A DNA stretch of 64,000 bases from Ottowia flava (GCF_008017535.1 NZ_VRUA01000004.1:186001-250000), one strand, 5' to 3'; shown: positions 10,619 through 19,142, numbered from the stretch's first letter. The notes: generated from the letters alone by a model not told the origin. Translations and numbers: made by a program.

Positions 10619-11790
10619 TGCATCTTGCCCCGGGCACCCGGCGAAGGGTTGTCAGTCGGCCTGGGCAGACCGCGGCGCTCCAGGTACTCGGCCAGCCGAT
10701 CCCGATTGATCGGGACTGGCATCCAGGCGCAACCCGCGAGGCGCACGCGCAGGCGGTCCAGAGGACTGCCGCGACGCGCTACGACGGCCAGGTGAGGCGG
10801 CTGGGTCGGCGCCGTGCGCAGGGCGTTGAGCGCACGCGCCAGCGGCAACAGTTGCGCACCCAGCGAAGCCTGATCAAGGAACACGAACAAGGCGGGCTGG
10901 TGTGCCATTTCCGTCAACGCCTGGTCGGGCGAATTCACTGCCTTGACCGCGTAACCCATGCGGCGCAGGCCACGCGCCAGCGAAGGGCTCTGCCCGCCCC
11001 TTCGCGCATGCACCACCAGCACGTCGGCGGGGCGCACCGGGGGCCTCGGCGGCTCCTCGGCGGGGCTCGGCCGGGCGCGCAGCGCTGGCGCAGCGTCCGG
11101 TGGCTCCAGCTCGGACATCGCCCAGGCCAGTCGGGCCGACAAGGGCTGGGTGGGTGGCGGAGCGCTTCCTGACAGCAGAGGCGCCGACGCGGTCGTCGGC
11201 GCAAAGGCCGAGGACATCGCCTCGGAAGGAAACGCCGTCGACGGCGGGCGCGTCACCGGCGCGGCGTGCACGCTGTCTTGCCCCATGTCGTCCTGGGTCG
11301 GCGCGGGCAGTGGCGCGCCGGACTCGGGTTCGGGCCAGTCCAGCGCGCTCAGCACCGCCACCGCTCCCTGCAAGTCAAGCGGGCGGCGCATCACTGGCCA
11401 GCGCACCGCCTGCGCGCCGCGCGGCTCACCGACCAGCACCAGCAGCGCGCGCGGGTAGGCCTCGCTGAGCCGCTGCGCCACCGCCAGGTCGTCGCCGTTG
11501 ACGATCAGCAGATCAGGCGCACTGGCGGCCTCGTCCAGACCCACGGGCACCAAGGCATCGCCCGGGCCTTCATCGGCATCGAGCGCAAAGATCGATGCCA
11601 GCAGCGAGCGTTCGCTGGGCGTCAGTCCGATGAAGACGTAGGTGTGGGTCACAGGCAGAAAGGGCTGGGGATCGCAGGCCGACGGGGTACTGGGGCTGGC
11701 GGTCGCGCATTCTGCTTGCGCATGGCGGCTTTGACTTTGATCCAGCGCTGCAAACGCGTTCGCCGCTGCCGTTGGCGCAGATTCGTACAC
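10615..11790 (-). CDS. Protein with two degenerate receiver-like domains
   Basis: A frame of 391 residues whose start is uncertain: it opens at GTG 11790, and an internal GTG at 11652 just before 'THTYVFIGLTPSERSLL' is equally possible. Residues ~49-150 and ~255-375 each look like a response-regulator receiver fold: alternating hydrophobic strands, 'DLLIVNGD', then 'ADVLVVHARRGG', 'LRRMGYAVKAVNSPDQAL' and 'PALFVFLDQ'. The invariant lysine of true receivers is missing (the segment reads 'MPVPINRDRL'), so it is probably not phosphorylated in the usual way. A Pro/Ala-rich linker joins the halves. No DNA-binding domain is visible. The function is unknown. Confidence 0.6.
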   Translation of the reverse strand: MYESAPTAAANAFAALDQSQSRHAQAECATASPSTPSACDPQPFLPVTHTYVFIGLTPSERSLLASIFALDADEGPGDALVPVGLDEAASAPDLLIVNGDDLAVAQRLSEAYPRALLVLVGEPRGAQAVRWPVMRRPLDLQGAVAVLSALDWPEPESGAPLPAPTQDDMGQDSVHAAPVTRPPSTAFPSEAMSSAFAPTTASAPLLSGSAPPPTQPLSARLAWAMSELEPPDAAPALRARPSPAEEPPRPPVRPADVLVVHARRGGQSPSLARGLRRMGYAVKAVNSPDQALTEMAHQPALFVFLDQASLGAQLLPLARALNALRTAPTQPPHLAVVARRGSPLDRLRVRLAGCAWMPVPINRDRLAEYLERRGLPRPTDNPSPGARGKMH

Positions 11791-11838
11791 TGGCGCGTGG
11801 CTGACTCACCGCAACCCTGTGAAGAATTCACGCTCGCC

Positions 11839-12330
11839 ATGACCCTCACCGCGCTCCCCGATTTGTCCCTCACCACCCTGAGCGGCAAGACCGTTCCCCT
11901 GCACTACTGGGCGGGGCAGGTCCTTCTGGTCGTCAACACCGCCAGCGCCTGCGGCTTCACGCCACAACTGGCCGGGCTGCAGGCGCTGCAGCAGCGCTAC
12001 GCCTCGCGCGGTTTCACGGTGATCGGCTTTCCATGCAACCAGTTCGGCCACCAGGAGCCTGGCAGCGCCGAAGACATTGGCGCCTTCTGCACGTCGCGGT
12101 TCAGCGTCGACTTTCCCCTGATGACCAAGACCGACGTCAACGGCGCAAGCGCGCACCCGCTGTACGTCTGGCTCAAGCGCGCCGCGCCCGGCGTGCTCGG
12201 CACCGAGGCCATCAAGTGGAACTTCACCAAATTCCTGGTCGGCCGCGACGGCCAGGTGCTGCGCCGCTACGCCCCGCGCGACCGGCCTGAGACGCTGGCG
12301 CCCGACATCGAGGCCGCACTGGCGGCCTGA
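11839..12330 (+). CDS. Glutathione peroxidase-family thiol peroxidase
   Basis: A 163-residue thioredoxin-fold enzyme that reduces hydroperoxides. The catalytic tetrad is visible: C38 in 'NTASACGFTPQ' (cysteine, not selenocysteine), Q68 in 'GFPCNQFG', and W127/N128 in 'KWNFTKFLV'. C66 lies near the active site. In bacteria such enzymes are usually thioredoxin-dependent despite the name. The ATG at 11839 is chosen from a longer open frame because it gives the family N terminus. It is divergent from the receiver-like gene, so the region 11791-11838 is very short for two promoters unless that gene starts at 11652. Confidence 0.93.
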   Translation: MTLTALPDLSLTTLSGKTVPLHYWAGQVLLVVNTASACGFTPQLAGLQALQQRYASRGFTVIGFPCNQFGHQEPGSAEDIGAFCTSRFSVDFPLMTKTDVNGASAHPLYVWLKRAAPGVLGTEAIKWNFTKFLVGRDGQVLRRYAPRDRPETLAPDIEAALAA

Positions 12331-12347
12331 GGGCACGGAAAATCTGA

Positions 12348-12397
12348 AGATTTCGGCCTCTAGCCCTACAACCACCTACGCAAACAGCTACTGTTTT
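12348..12397 (-). repeat. Dispersed repeat copy supplying the glcF stop codon
   Basis: On the minus strand it reads AGTAGCTGTTTGCGTAGG, then TGGTTGTAGGGC, then AGAGGCCGAAATC, a good match to the family. Its first block contains TAG at 12390-12388, which is the stop codon of glcF. It fills the space between the convergent ends of the peroxidase gene and glcF. Confidence 0.85.
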
Positions 12398-13629
12398 TGC
12401 AGCGCTTCGTCCAGCAGCTCGATCCAGTGGCGCACCGGCACGTCGGTGCCGGACTGCAGGTGGGTGATGCAGCCGATGTTGGCCGACAGCACGGCGCTGG
12501 GGCGGTCGGCCTGGCGTTCGCCCAGCAGGTGGCCGAGCTTGCGGTCGCGCAGGCGGGTCGACAGCTCGGGTTGCAGCACGGAATAGGTACCGGCCGATCC
12601 GCAGCACAGGTGCGGCTCCGTGGCCGCGGGGCGCAGGTCGAATCCGAGCGCCCGCAGCTGCTGCTCCAGTGTGGGGCCCAGGCGCTGGCCGTGCTGCAGT
12701 GTGCAGGGCGCGTGCCAGGCCAGCGCGCCGGCGGGCGCCTTCACGCGCGGGGCGAGCGTGGGGACGATGTCGGGCAGCAGCTCGCACACGTCGCGCGCCA
12801 GGGCCGACACCTGGGCCGCCTTGTCGGCGTAGCGCGCGTCGTCCTTCAGCAAATGGCCGTAGTCCTTGACCATGACCCCACAGCCCGAGGCGTTGACGAC
12901 GATGGCCTCGACGCTGCCGGCGCTGACGTGCGGCCACCAGGCGTCGATGTTGGCGCGCATCTGGGCGCGGCCGCCTTCGGCATCGGCCAGGTGGAACTTG
13001 ACCGCGCCGCAGCAGCCCTGCCCGCGCGCCAGCACGCACTGGATGCCGGCGGCGTCCAGCACGCGCGCGGTCGCGCTGTTGATGTTGGGCGCCATCGACG
13101 GCTGCACGCAGCCTTCCAGCAGCAGCACCTTGCGCGCGTGCTGGCGCTTGGGCCAGGCGCCGGGGTCGCGCCGCGGCGGCACCTTGGCCTGCAGCCTGGC
13201 CGGCAGGAAGCCGCGCACCGACTGGCCCAGGCGCATGGCCGGGCCGAACAGCGGAGAGCTCAGGCCCTGGCGCAGCCAGCGGCGCTCGCGCGCTTCGTCC
13301 GCCGGGCGCGGCACCCTGCGCTCGACCACCTCGCGGCCGATGTCGACCAGGCGGCCGTACTGCACACCGCTGGGGCAAGTGGTTTCGCAGTTGCGGCAGG
13401 TCAGGCAGCGGTCCAGGTGCAGTTGCGTGTCGCGCGTGGGCATTTCGCCTTCCAGCACCTGCTTGATCAGGTAGATGCGCCCGCGCGGGCCGTCCAGCTC
13501 GTCGCCCAGCAGCTGGTACGTCGGGCAGGTCGCAGTGCAAAAGCCGCAGTGCACACACTTGCGCAGAATAGCCTCGGCCTCGCGCCCTTCGGGCGTGCCG
13601 AAAAATTCGGGGGCCAGCTTGGTTTGCAT
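12388..13629 (-). CDS. glcF: Glycolate oxidase iron-sulfur subunit
   Basis: A 413-residue protein with two 4Fe-4S motifs near the N terminus, CVHCGFCTATCP and CLTCRNCETTCP, followed by two CCG (cysteine-rich) domains: 'LLEGCVQPSMAPN...GCCGAVKFH' and 'WHAPCTLQHGQ...HLCCGSAGTY'. It passes electrons from the flavin subunits of glycolate dehydrogenase to the respiratory chain. The start ATG overlaps the glcE stop (ATGA at 13627-13631). Its TAG stop lies inside a dispersed repeat, so the last residues 'LQKQ' may be repeat-derived. Confidence 0.95.
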   Translation of the reverse strand: MQTKLAPEFFGTPEGREAEAILRKCVHCGFCTATCPTYQLLGDELDGPRGRIYLIKQVLEGEMPTRDTQLHLDRCLTCRNCETTCPSGVQYGRLVDIGREVVERRVPRPADEARERRWLRQGLSSPLFGPAMRLGQSVRGFLPARLQAKVPPRRDPGAWPKRQHARKVLLLEGCVQPSMAPNINSATARVLDAAGIQCVLARGQGCCGAVKFHLADAEGGRAQMRANIDAWWPHVSAGSVEAIVVNASGCGVMVKDYGHLLKDDARYADKAAQVSALARDVCELLPDIVPTLAPRVKAPAGALAWHAPCTLQHGQRLGPTLEQQLRALGFDLRPAATEPHLCCGSAGTYSVLQPELSTRLRDRKLGHLLGERQADRPSAVLSANIGCITHLQSGTDVPVRHWIELLDEALQKQ

Positions 13630-14699
13630 CAGAAATCCGTGGACAGGCGGCCGGGGCTCAGCACGCCCGCCGGGTCAAACGCCGCCTTGAGCTGCGCCTG
13701 GATGCGCGCCATGGCGGGGGCCAGCGGCGTGAACACCGGCACGCGCCCGTTGCCGCCGCGCACCAGGGTGGCGTGGCCACCGGCGCGGGCGCAGGCTTCG
13801 CGCACGGCGGGCGCGGCTTCCGGCGGCAGGCGCAGCCAGCGCTGCGCGCCGTGCCATTCGACCAGCGTTGGCCCCAGGTTGAGCGGGCTGGCGGTGTCGG
13901 GCACGCTGGCGCGCCACAGCGCCTCGCCCTGCGCCAGGCGGAAGAAGGGCAGCGTCTGGTCGCGCAGCGCCTGCCATTGGCGCGTGGCGCGGTCGGCCTC
14001 CAGCTCTTGCCCGCCCATGGTCTTGCGCGCCGACGCGATGGCAGCCTGCGCACCACGCAGACGCACGGCCAGGTGGCCATCGGCCCAGCAGCTGGCGTTC
14101 AGCGGCAGCGGCTGGCCGCCCCAGCGGTTGAGCTGCTGGCGCGCGCTGGTCTCCGACAGTTCAAACAGCAGCGTGCATTCGGCCGGCGCCACCGGCAGCA
14201 CCTTCAGGCTCACTTCGGTGATCACGCCCAGCGTGCCCATGGAGCCCGCCATCAGCCGGCTGACGTCGTAGCCGGCCACGTTCTTCATGACCTGGCCGCC
14301 GAAGGTCAGCACCTCGCCCTTGCCGTTGACCAGTTGCACGCCCAACACGTAGTCGCGCAGCGCACCCACGCTGGCGCGCGCCGGGCCGGACAGGCCCGCG
14401 GCCACCGCGCCGCCGATGGTGCTCCCCGCGCCATAGCGCGGCGGCTCGAAGGCCAGGTGCTGGTTCGCCTCGGCCAGCAGCGCTTCCAGCTCGCGCAGTC
14501 GTGTGCCCGCGCGCACGGTGACGACCAGCTCGCTCGGCTCGTAACTGACCACGCCCGCCAGAGGCCGCACGTCCAGCAATTCGCCGTGCAGCGTTTGGCC
14601 GTAAAAGTCCTTGGTGCCGCCACCGCGCACGCGCAGGGGGCGCGCGCGTTCGACGGCCTTGCGCACCTTTTCGACAATGGCTTCAAGTGCCGGATCCAT
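13629..14699 (-). CDS. glcE: Glycolate oxidase FAD-binding subunit
   Basis: A 356-residue protein of the FAD-binding type 4 family. 'PLRVRGGGTKDFYG' near residues 20-35 is the FAD-binding start, and 'TIGGAVAAGLSGPARASVGALRDYVLG' is the second part of the cofactor site. GlcE works with GlcD and GlcF to oxidise glycolate to glyoxylate. A TTG codon at 14708 would add three residues; the ATG at 14699 is preferred. glcD, normally directly upstream, is absent here: the next gene on this strand is an unrelated secreted protein. Confidence 0.93.
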   Translation of the reverse strand: MDPALEAIVEKVRKAVERARPLRVRGGGTKDFYGQTLHGELLDVRPLAGVVSYEPSELVVTVRAGTRLRELEALLAEANQHLAFEPPRYGAGSTIGGAVAAGLSGPARASVGALRDYVLGVQLVNGKGEVLTFGGQVMKNVAGYDVSRLMAGSMGTLGVITEVSLKVLPVAPAECTLLFELSETSARQQLNRWGGQPLPLNASCWADGHLAVRLRGAQAAIASARKTMGGQELEADRATRQWQALRDQTLPFFRLAQGEALWRASVPDTASPLNLGPTLVEWHGAQRWLRLPPEAAPAVREACARAGGHATLVRGGNGRVPVFTPLAPAMARIQAQLKAAFDPAGVLSPGRLSTDF

Positions 14700-14770
14700 G
14701 GGGCGCAATGGTACCTGCTGGACCGCAACTGGCCGTCTCAGACAGACTTGACGCTCACCATCTGATTCAC

Positions 14771-14821
14771 TTTTTGATAGCTCGCTGCGCAGATGGTTGT
14801 AGGGCCAATGGACGAATTTTC
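14771..14821 (+). repeat. Dispersed repeat copy
   Basis: Plus-strand copy reading TTGATAGCTCGCTGCGCAG, then ATGGTTGTAGGGCC, then a diverged end near GACGAATTTT. It sits between the glcE start and the 3' end of the CTERM-like gene and occupies part of a 200-base gap with no other feature. Confidence 0.85.
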
Positions 14822-14899
14822 ATCCAACCCTGAATCGTTGGCACTGTGCGAAACGCCCACGACCGCAACGCCCGACGTCGCCGTTTTGCCAGCTGGCGT

Positions 14900-15673
14900 T
14901 CAGCCCTTGAGCGCCCGCGGCCTCCCCGCACGGCGACGCGCCAGCACCCAACCCAGGCCCACGATGCCGCCTGTTGTCATCAGCCGGCCAACCGGGCCCC
15001 ACGTTGACACTGAGACAGGTGGTGGTGCGATACAGCTGTGTGTGAGGCTGATGTCGTCCAGCGCCAGATCGTTGCCGGCACCGCCGGTGAAGGCGCGCCG
15101 CTCCAGCACCTGAAGCGCCTGCGTGGGCGCCGTGGCGGTGAAGGTCAACCTGGCTTCTTGCCAGGCCAGCGCGTCCGGCCCGGTCAGCGGCGTTGCTGTG
15201 TCCACGTCCAGGGCCTGGCCCGTGCCCGGCAGTTCGACCGTGACCTGCGGCAAGAGCCTGGGGTCCGCGCTGGCAAGCCACAGGCTGACTGTGTAGCTTT
15301 GGCCCACCTCCAAACCTGTCAAGGTATTGGTGTACACCGCATGACCCTGCCGGTTCGTTCTAATATCCATCAGCACGAAGTAACCGGTGCCCGGGTTGGT
15401 ATGGTCACCCCCGGTGTTTGTCCACCAACCCGCGCGAGCCTGCCGAGGCGACTGGGCCAGCCAACGCTCGTTCACCGCGGCGGTGACCGTGCCCATGGCA
15501 GGCGACAGCGACGTGCTTCCGGAGCCGCTGCCGAAGTCCTGCAGCGCCGTGCCGCAACGCACGGCCTGGATATCTGCCTGGGCCTGGCCTGCACCCACTG
15601 TCATAGCAAGCGCCAAGGCCGTCGCCCCCCAGAAGCGCGCTGCAGTTGTGTCCTGTTTTTCTGAAACCCTCAT
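14900..15673 (-). CDS. Secreted protein with C-terminal membrane anchor (CTERM-like)
   Basis: A 257-residue protein with a signal peptide (hydrophobic ~12-28, cleavage near 'AQA-DI'). The body resembles a carbohydrate-binding-like jelly-roll: 'AVNERWLAQSP..', 'GYFVLMDIRTN', 'GLEVGQSYTVSLWLASAD' and the closing 'NDLALDDISLTHSC' are typical of choice-of-anchor or CBM-like modules. The C terminus has a Trp-Gly pair, a hydrophobic helix and then 'ARRRAGRPR', the layout of a CTERM sorting signal, though the PTL part of IPTL-CTERM is not kept. The start at 15673 is chosen for its signal peptide and purine-rich leader; the frame stays open farther upstream. Confidence 0.7.
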   Translation of the reverse strand: MRVSEKQDTTAARFWGATALALAMTVGAGQAQADIQAVRCGTALQDFGSGSGSTSLSPAMGTVTAAVNERWLAQSPRQARAGWWTNTGGDHTNPGTGYFVLMDIRTNRQGHAVYTNTLTGLEVGQSYTVSLWLASADPRLLPQVTVELPGTGQALDVDTATPLTGPDALAWQEARLTFTATAPTQALQVLERRAFTGGAGNDLALDDISLTHSCIAPPPVSVSTWGPVGRLMTTGGIVGLGWVLARRRAGRPRALKG

Positions 15674-15878
15674 GGGCTGTTTCCCCCCTTTTTTTGCGCC
15701 CGGCACAGAGCGGCCTGGCAAGCTTGAGACGCACCGCGCGGCCGGTCGGCCATCGGCATGAAGCGATGCAGGGAGACTCTCACGGCCGGTCATCGCCCTC
15801 CCGGGACGGCCGGTGCTCTCTGCATACCCCCAGCCCCAGATCTTGCCGCCCTTTACCAACAGCGCGGCGCCACCATGG

Positions 15879-15901
15879 AAAAAGCCCGCCGCGCGGCGGG
15901 C
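15879..15901 (-). terminator. Terminator of the torF-glnK-amt operon
   Basis: On the minus strand, a perfect 7-bp stem GCCCGCC/GGCGGGC with loop GCGC, followed by five T. It lies 67 bases after the amt stop codon. No other element is seen between 15674 and 15967. Confidence 0.88.
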
Positions 15902-15967
15902 CCATGGATGCATTTCGCCCTTTTTAGATGTGCGCAAAGCGGGCCAACCACCTTGCGCACCTGCCGC

Positions 15968-17638
15968 TCACCGGTTGTACGCCGTCTCGCCGTGGCTGGA
16001 GATGTCCAGGCCCTGGCGTTCCTGCTCTTCGGTGACGCGCAGGCCGATGGCCATGTCCACCAGCTTGTAGAGCACGACCGAGACGACGCCGGACCATACG
16101 ATGGCGAACAGCACGCTCTTGGTCTGGATCCAGACCTGTGCACCCATGCTGAAGGTGTCGGGCGTCAGGCCGCCCGTGCCGCCCAGGGCGGGGGCGGCGA
16201 ACACGCCGGTGAGGATGGCGCCGATGATGCCGCCCACGCCGTGCACGCCGAACACGTCGAACGCGTCGTCGGCTTTCAGCAGGCGCTTCAGGCCGCCCAC
16301 GCCCCAGATGCACACGAAGCCCGCGATGGCGCCGATGACGATCGCGCCCATCGGCCCGACGAACCCGGCCGCTGGCGTCACCGCCACCAGACCCGCCACC
16401 GCGCCCGAGGCGCCGCCCAGCATCGAGGCCTTGCCCTTGTGCAGCGCCTCGCCCGCCGACCAGGCCAGGGTGGCCGCGGCCGTGGCCAGCACGGTGTTGA
16501 TGAAGGCCAGGCCTGCGGCGCCGTTGGCGGCCCCGGCCGAGCCGGCGTTGAAGCCGAACCAGCCCACCCACAGCAGCGACGCGCCCACCATGGTCAGCGT
16601 CAGGCTGTGCGGGGTGAAGGCCTCACGGCCCCAGCCCAGGCGCTTGCCGACCATGTAGGCGCCCACCAGCCCGGCGATGCCGGCGTTGATGTGCACCACG
16701 GTGCCGCCGGCAAAGTCCAGCGCGCCGTCCTTGGCCAAGAGGCCGCCGCCCCACACGATGTGAGCCATGGGCACGTAGCTGAAGGTGAACCACAGCGCAG
16801 CAAACGCCAGCACGGCGGCGAACTTGATGCGTTCGGCAAAGCTGCCGACGATCAGCGCCACGGTGATGGCGGCGAACGTGCCCTGGAAGGCGACGAAGAC
16901 GTATTCCGGAATGGTGGTCAGCGCGCCGAAGGTCTCGGTGTTCACGCCCTTGAGGAACAGCTTGTCGAAGCCGCCGAAGAAGTTGCCTTCGCCGCTGAAC
17001 GCCAGGCTGTAGCCGTACGCCGCCCACAGGATGCTGATCAGCGAGAACACGACGAACACCTGCATCAGCACGCTCAGCATGTTCTTGCTGCGCGCAAGCC
17101 CCCCGTAGAACAGCGCCAGACCGGGCACGATCATCAGGATGACGAGCAGGGTGGACGTCAGCATCCACGCGGTGTCGCCCGAATCGACCTTGGGTGCGGG
17201 CGCGGCGGCCGAGGCACCGGCCGCGGGGGCCGCCGCGGTGGCAGCGCTCGCCAGCGTGATGGCGACGGCGCGCGCCTCGTCCGGGTTGCCGGTCTGCGCC
17301 GACGCCTCGGGCTTGACCAGCAGCACCGCGTCCGGCGCCACACCGGCGGCGGCCAACGCGTCGCGCACGGCGAACGCGCGCTGCTTGGCCAGCTCGGCGT
17401 TGGCGGCCGCGTCGCCCGTGGTGTCGGTGAAGCCCGACAGTTGCACCGTGGCGCCGGCGTGGGCCTTCACGTAAGCGGCCACGGCCTGGATGGCGGCCTG
17501 GCCCTCGGCGCCCACCTCGGCCTTGCCGGTGTCGAACAGCACCTTGGCGGCCGGGAAGTCGGTCGCAGCGTCCGCCGCGAACGCGGGCGCAGCCAGGAAG
17601 CTCAGCGCCAGCAGAAGAAGGGTGATCAGTCGTTTCAT
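15968..17638 (-). CDS. amt: Ammonium transporter with N-terminal OmpA-like periplasmic domain
   Basis: A 556-residue protein, about 150 residues longer than a plain Amt. Residues 1-21 are a signal peptide. Residues ~28-130 are an OmpA C-terminal-like, peptidoglycan-binding domain: 'AKVLFDTGKAEV', 'VQLSGFTDTTGDAAANAEL' and 'KQRAFAVRDAL', with D72 and R87 where the diaminopimelate-contacting residues are expected. Residues ~131-150 are an Ala/Pro linker. Residues ~154-550 are a complete Amt channel with the twin histidines H316 ('GGTVVHINAG') and H466 ('DVFGVHGVGG') and D308. One uninterrupted frame covers both parts. The Amt N terminus is periplasmic, so the extra domain would face the cell wall. 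It is the last gene of the operon after torF and glnK; GlnK would gate it from the cytoplasm. Confidence 0.93.
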   Translation of the reverse strand: MKRLITLLLLALSFLAAPAFAADAATDFPAAKVLFDTGKAEVGAEGQAAIQAVAAYVKAHAGATVQLSGFTDTTGDAAANAELAKQRAFAVRDALAAAGVAPDAVLLVKPEASAQTGNPDEARAVAITLASAATAAAPAAGASAAAPAPKVDSGDTAWMLTSTLLVILMIVPGLALFYGGLARSKNMLSVLMQVFVVFSLISILWAAYGYSLAFSGEGNFFGGFDKLFLKGVNTETFGALTTIPEYVFVAFQGTFAAITVALIVGSFAERIKFAAVLAFAALWFTFSYVPMAHIVWGGGLLAKDGALDFAGGTVVHINAGIAGLVGAYMVGKRLGWGREAFTPHSLTLTMVGASLLWVGWFGFNAGSAGAANGAAGLAFINTVLATAAATLAWSAGEALHKGKASMLGGASGAVAGLVAVTPAAGFVGPMGAIVIGAIAGFVCIWGVGGLKRLLKADDAFDVFGVHGVGGIIGAILTGVFAAPALGGTGGLTPDTFSMGAQVWIQTKSVLFAIVWSGVVSVVLYKLVDMAIGLRVTEEQERQGLDISSHGETAYNR

Positions 17639-17661
17639 GGTGATGGGCTTTCTGCGAGGCT

Positions 17662-18060
<399 letters not shown>

Positions 18061-18825
18061 TTAAAAGTTGTACTTGAGCCCCACCACCAGGCCGGTGCGC
18101 CCGGTGAAGCGCCCGCTGGGCGTGGTGTAGAGCGCCTTGTCGGCGTTGGTGCCCTGCACGCCTGCGCTGGCGACCAGGCCGTTGCCGAAGTCCTTGTTCA
18201 CCGTCACGGCGTAGTCCGTGTACGACGACGCGCTGTTGTGCCGCACCCACTGGCGGCCGACGTGCGGCACCACCGACCAGCCGTCGCCCAAGTCGAACGT
18301 GGCCGACAGGTCGAGGTAGCCGCTGTGCCTGCTGTCGGCAAAGCCGAACAGGTTGGTCAGCGCGTGCGAGTACTTCAGCGTCAGCACGTTCCAGGTCAGC
18401 GCGCCGTAGACCTCGGTGGTGTTGGGGCTGACGCCCAGGCGGTGGCGCGGGTAGTTGTAGTGCAGCAGGCCCACGTCGTAGCCCAGCGGTCCGGCCGTGC
18501 CCTTGTAGCCGCCGTACAGGTCCCATTCCAGCGGCGCATCGCCGCCCGCGTCCTTGATCCAGCGGATCGAGGTCAGCCAGGTGCCGACGTAAAAGCCGCT
18601 GGCGTGACTGTAGTCGGCGCCGGCGCTGATGGCGGGCTTGAGCCGGCTTTGCGAGATGCCGCGGTAGCGGTAGTCGCTGGTCAAGGCGACGTTGAAGCTG
18701 AGCGCATGGGCGGACGCTGGCGCCGCGGCGGTATCGGGCGCGGCTTGCGCGGCTGCGCCGGTGGCCCAGGCGGTCAATGCGGCGGTCAGTGCCACGCGGC
18801 GTGCGCAGCAAGAAATGGGGTTCAT
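18061..18825 (-). CDS. TorF-family putative outer-membrane porin
   Basis: A 254-residue protein with a signal peptide (cleavage after ~'ATGAAAQA'). The body has many alternating beta segments and ends in an aromatic residue ('LVVGLKYNF'), as outer-membrane barrels do. 'LTSDYRYRGISQS' near the mature N terminus and 'GLLHYNYP' are hallmarks of the Gcw_chp/TorF family (TIGR02001), found beside ammonium transporters in proteobacteria. It is the first gene after the sigma-54 promoter. Its start at 18825 has a strong GGAGGA Shine-Dalgarno. It may admit small solutes to the periplasm under nitrogen limitation; that role is inference. Confidence 0.9.
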   Translation of the reverse strand: MNPISCCARRVALTAALTAWATGAAAQAAPDTAAAPASAHALSFNVALTSDYRYRGISQSRLKPAISAGADYSHASGFYVGTWLTSIRWIKDAGGDAPLEWDLYGGYKGTAGPLGYDVGLLHYNYPRHRLGVSPNTTEVYGALTWNVLTLKYSHALTNLFGFADSRHSGYLDLSATFDLGDGWSVVPHVGRQWVRHNSASSYTDYAVTVNKDFGNGLVASAGVQGTNADKALYTTPSGRFTGRTGLVVGLKYNF

Positions 18826-18857
18826 GGCTTCCTCCAGCAACTGTATGTGAAGGACAA

Positions 18858-18873
18858 AGCAAAGGCCGTGCCA
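18858..18873 (-). promoter_or_regulatory. Sigma-54 (RpoN) promoter of torF-glnK-amt
   Basis: On the minus strand the sequence is TGGCACGGCCTTTGCT, matching the RpoN consensus TGGCACG-N4-TTGCW exactly. Transcription would start near 18846, about 20 bases before the torF start codon, leaving room for the GGAGGA ribosome-binding site. Confidence 0.85.
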
Positions 18874-18916
18874 CCATGTCCACCGCCGCGGCCCCATCGC
18901 TCAAGCCAGGGCGGCC

Positions 18917-18967
18917 GCACCACTCGCCCGTGCACTCAGGTGCGCGCGCCGCACCGTTTTCGGTCGC
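18917..18967. promoter_or_regulatory. Possible NtrC enhancer sites
   Basis: Two imperfect dyads, GCACC-N7-CGTGC (18917-18933) and GCACC-N7-GTCGC (18951-18967), resemble the NtrC site GCACC-N5-GGTGC and lie about 70-120 bases upstream of the predicted sigma-54 start. The remainder of the 317-base torF/membrane-protein divergent region shows no other clear element. Confidence 0.4.
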
Positions 18968-19142
18968 TGCCGCCGCGGCCGCACTGTGTTGGGGCGCGCA
19001 CCACACTAGCGCCCGAAACCACCACGAAATACGCGCCGATGGCCCGGCGACGGGGCACCTGGCGCCACACGCCGGAAAACTCGCGTAACAATGTGTGGCA
19101 ATCGGACACCGGGCGCCGCGCGCCCATTCCAGTTCAAACCCC

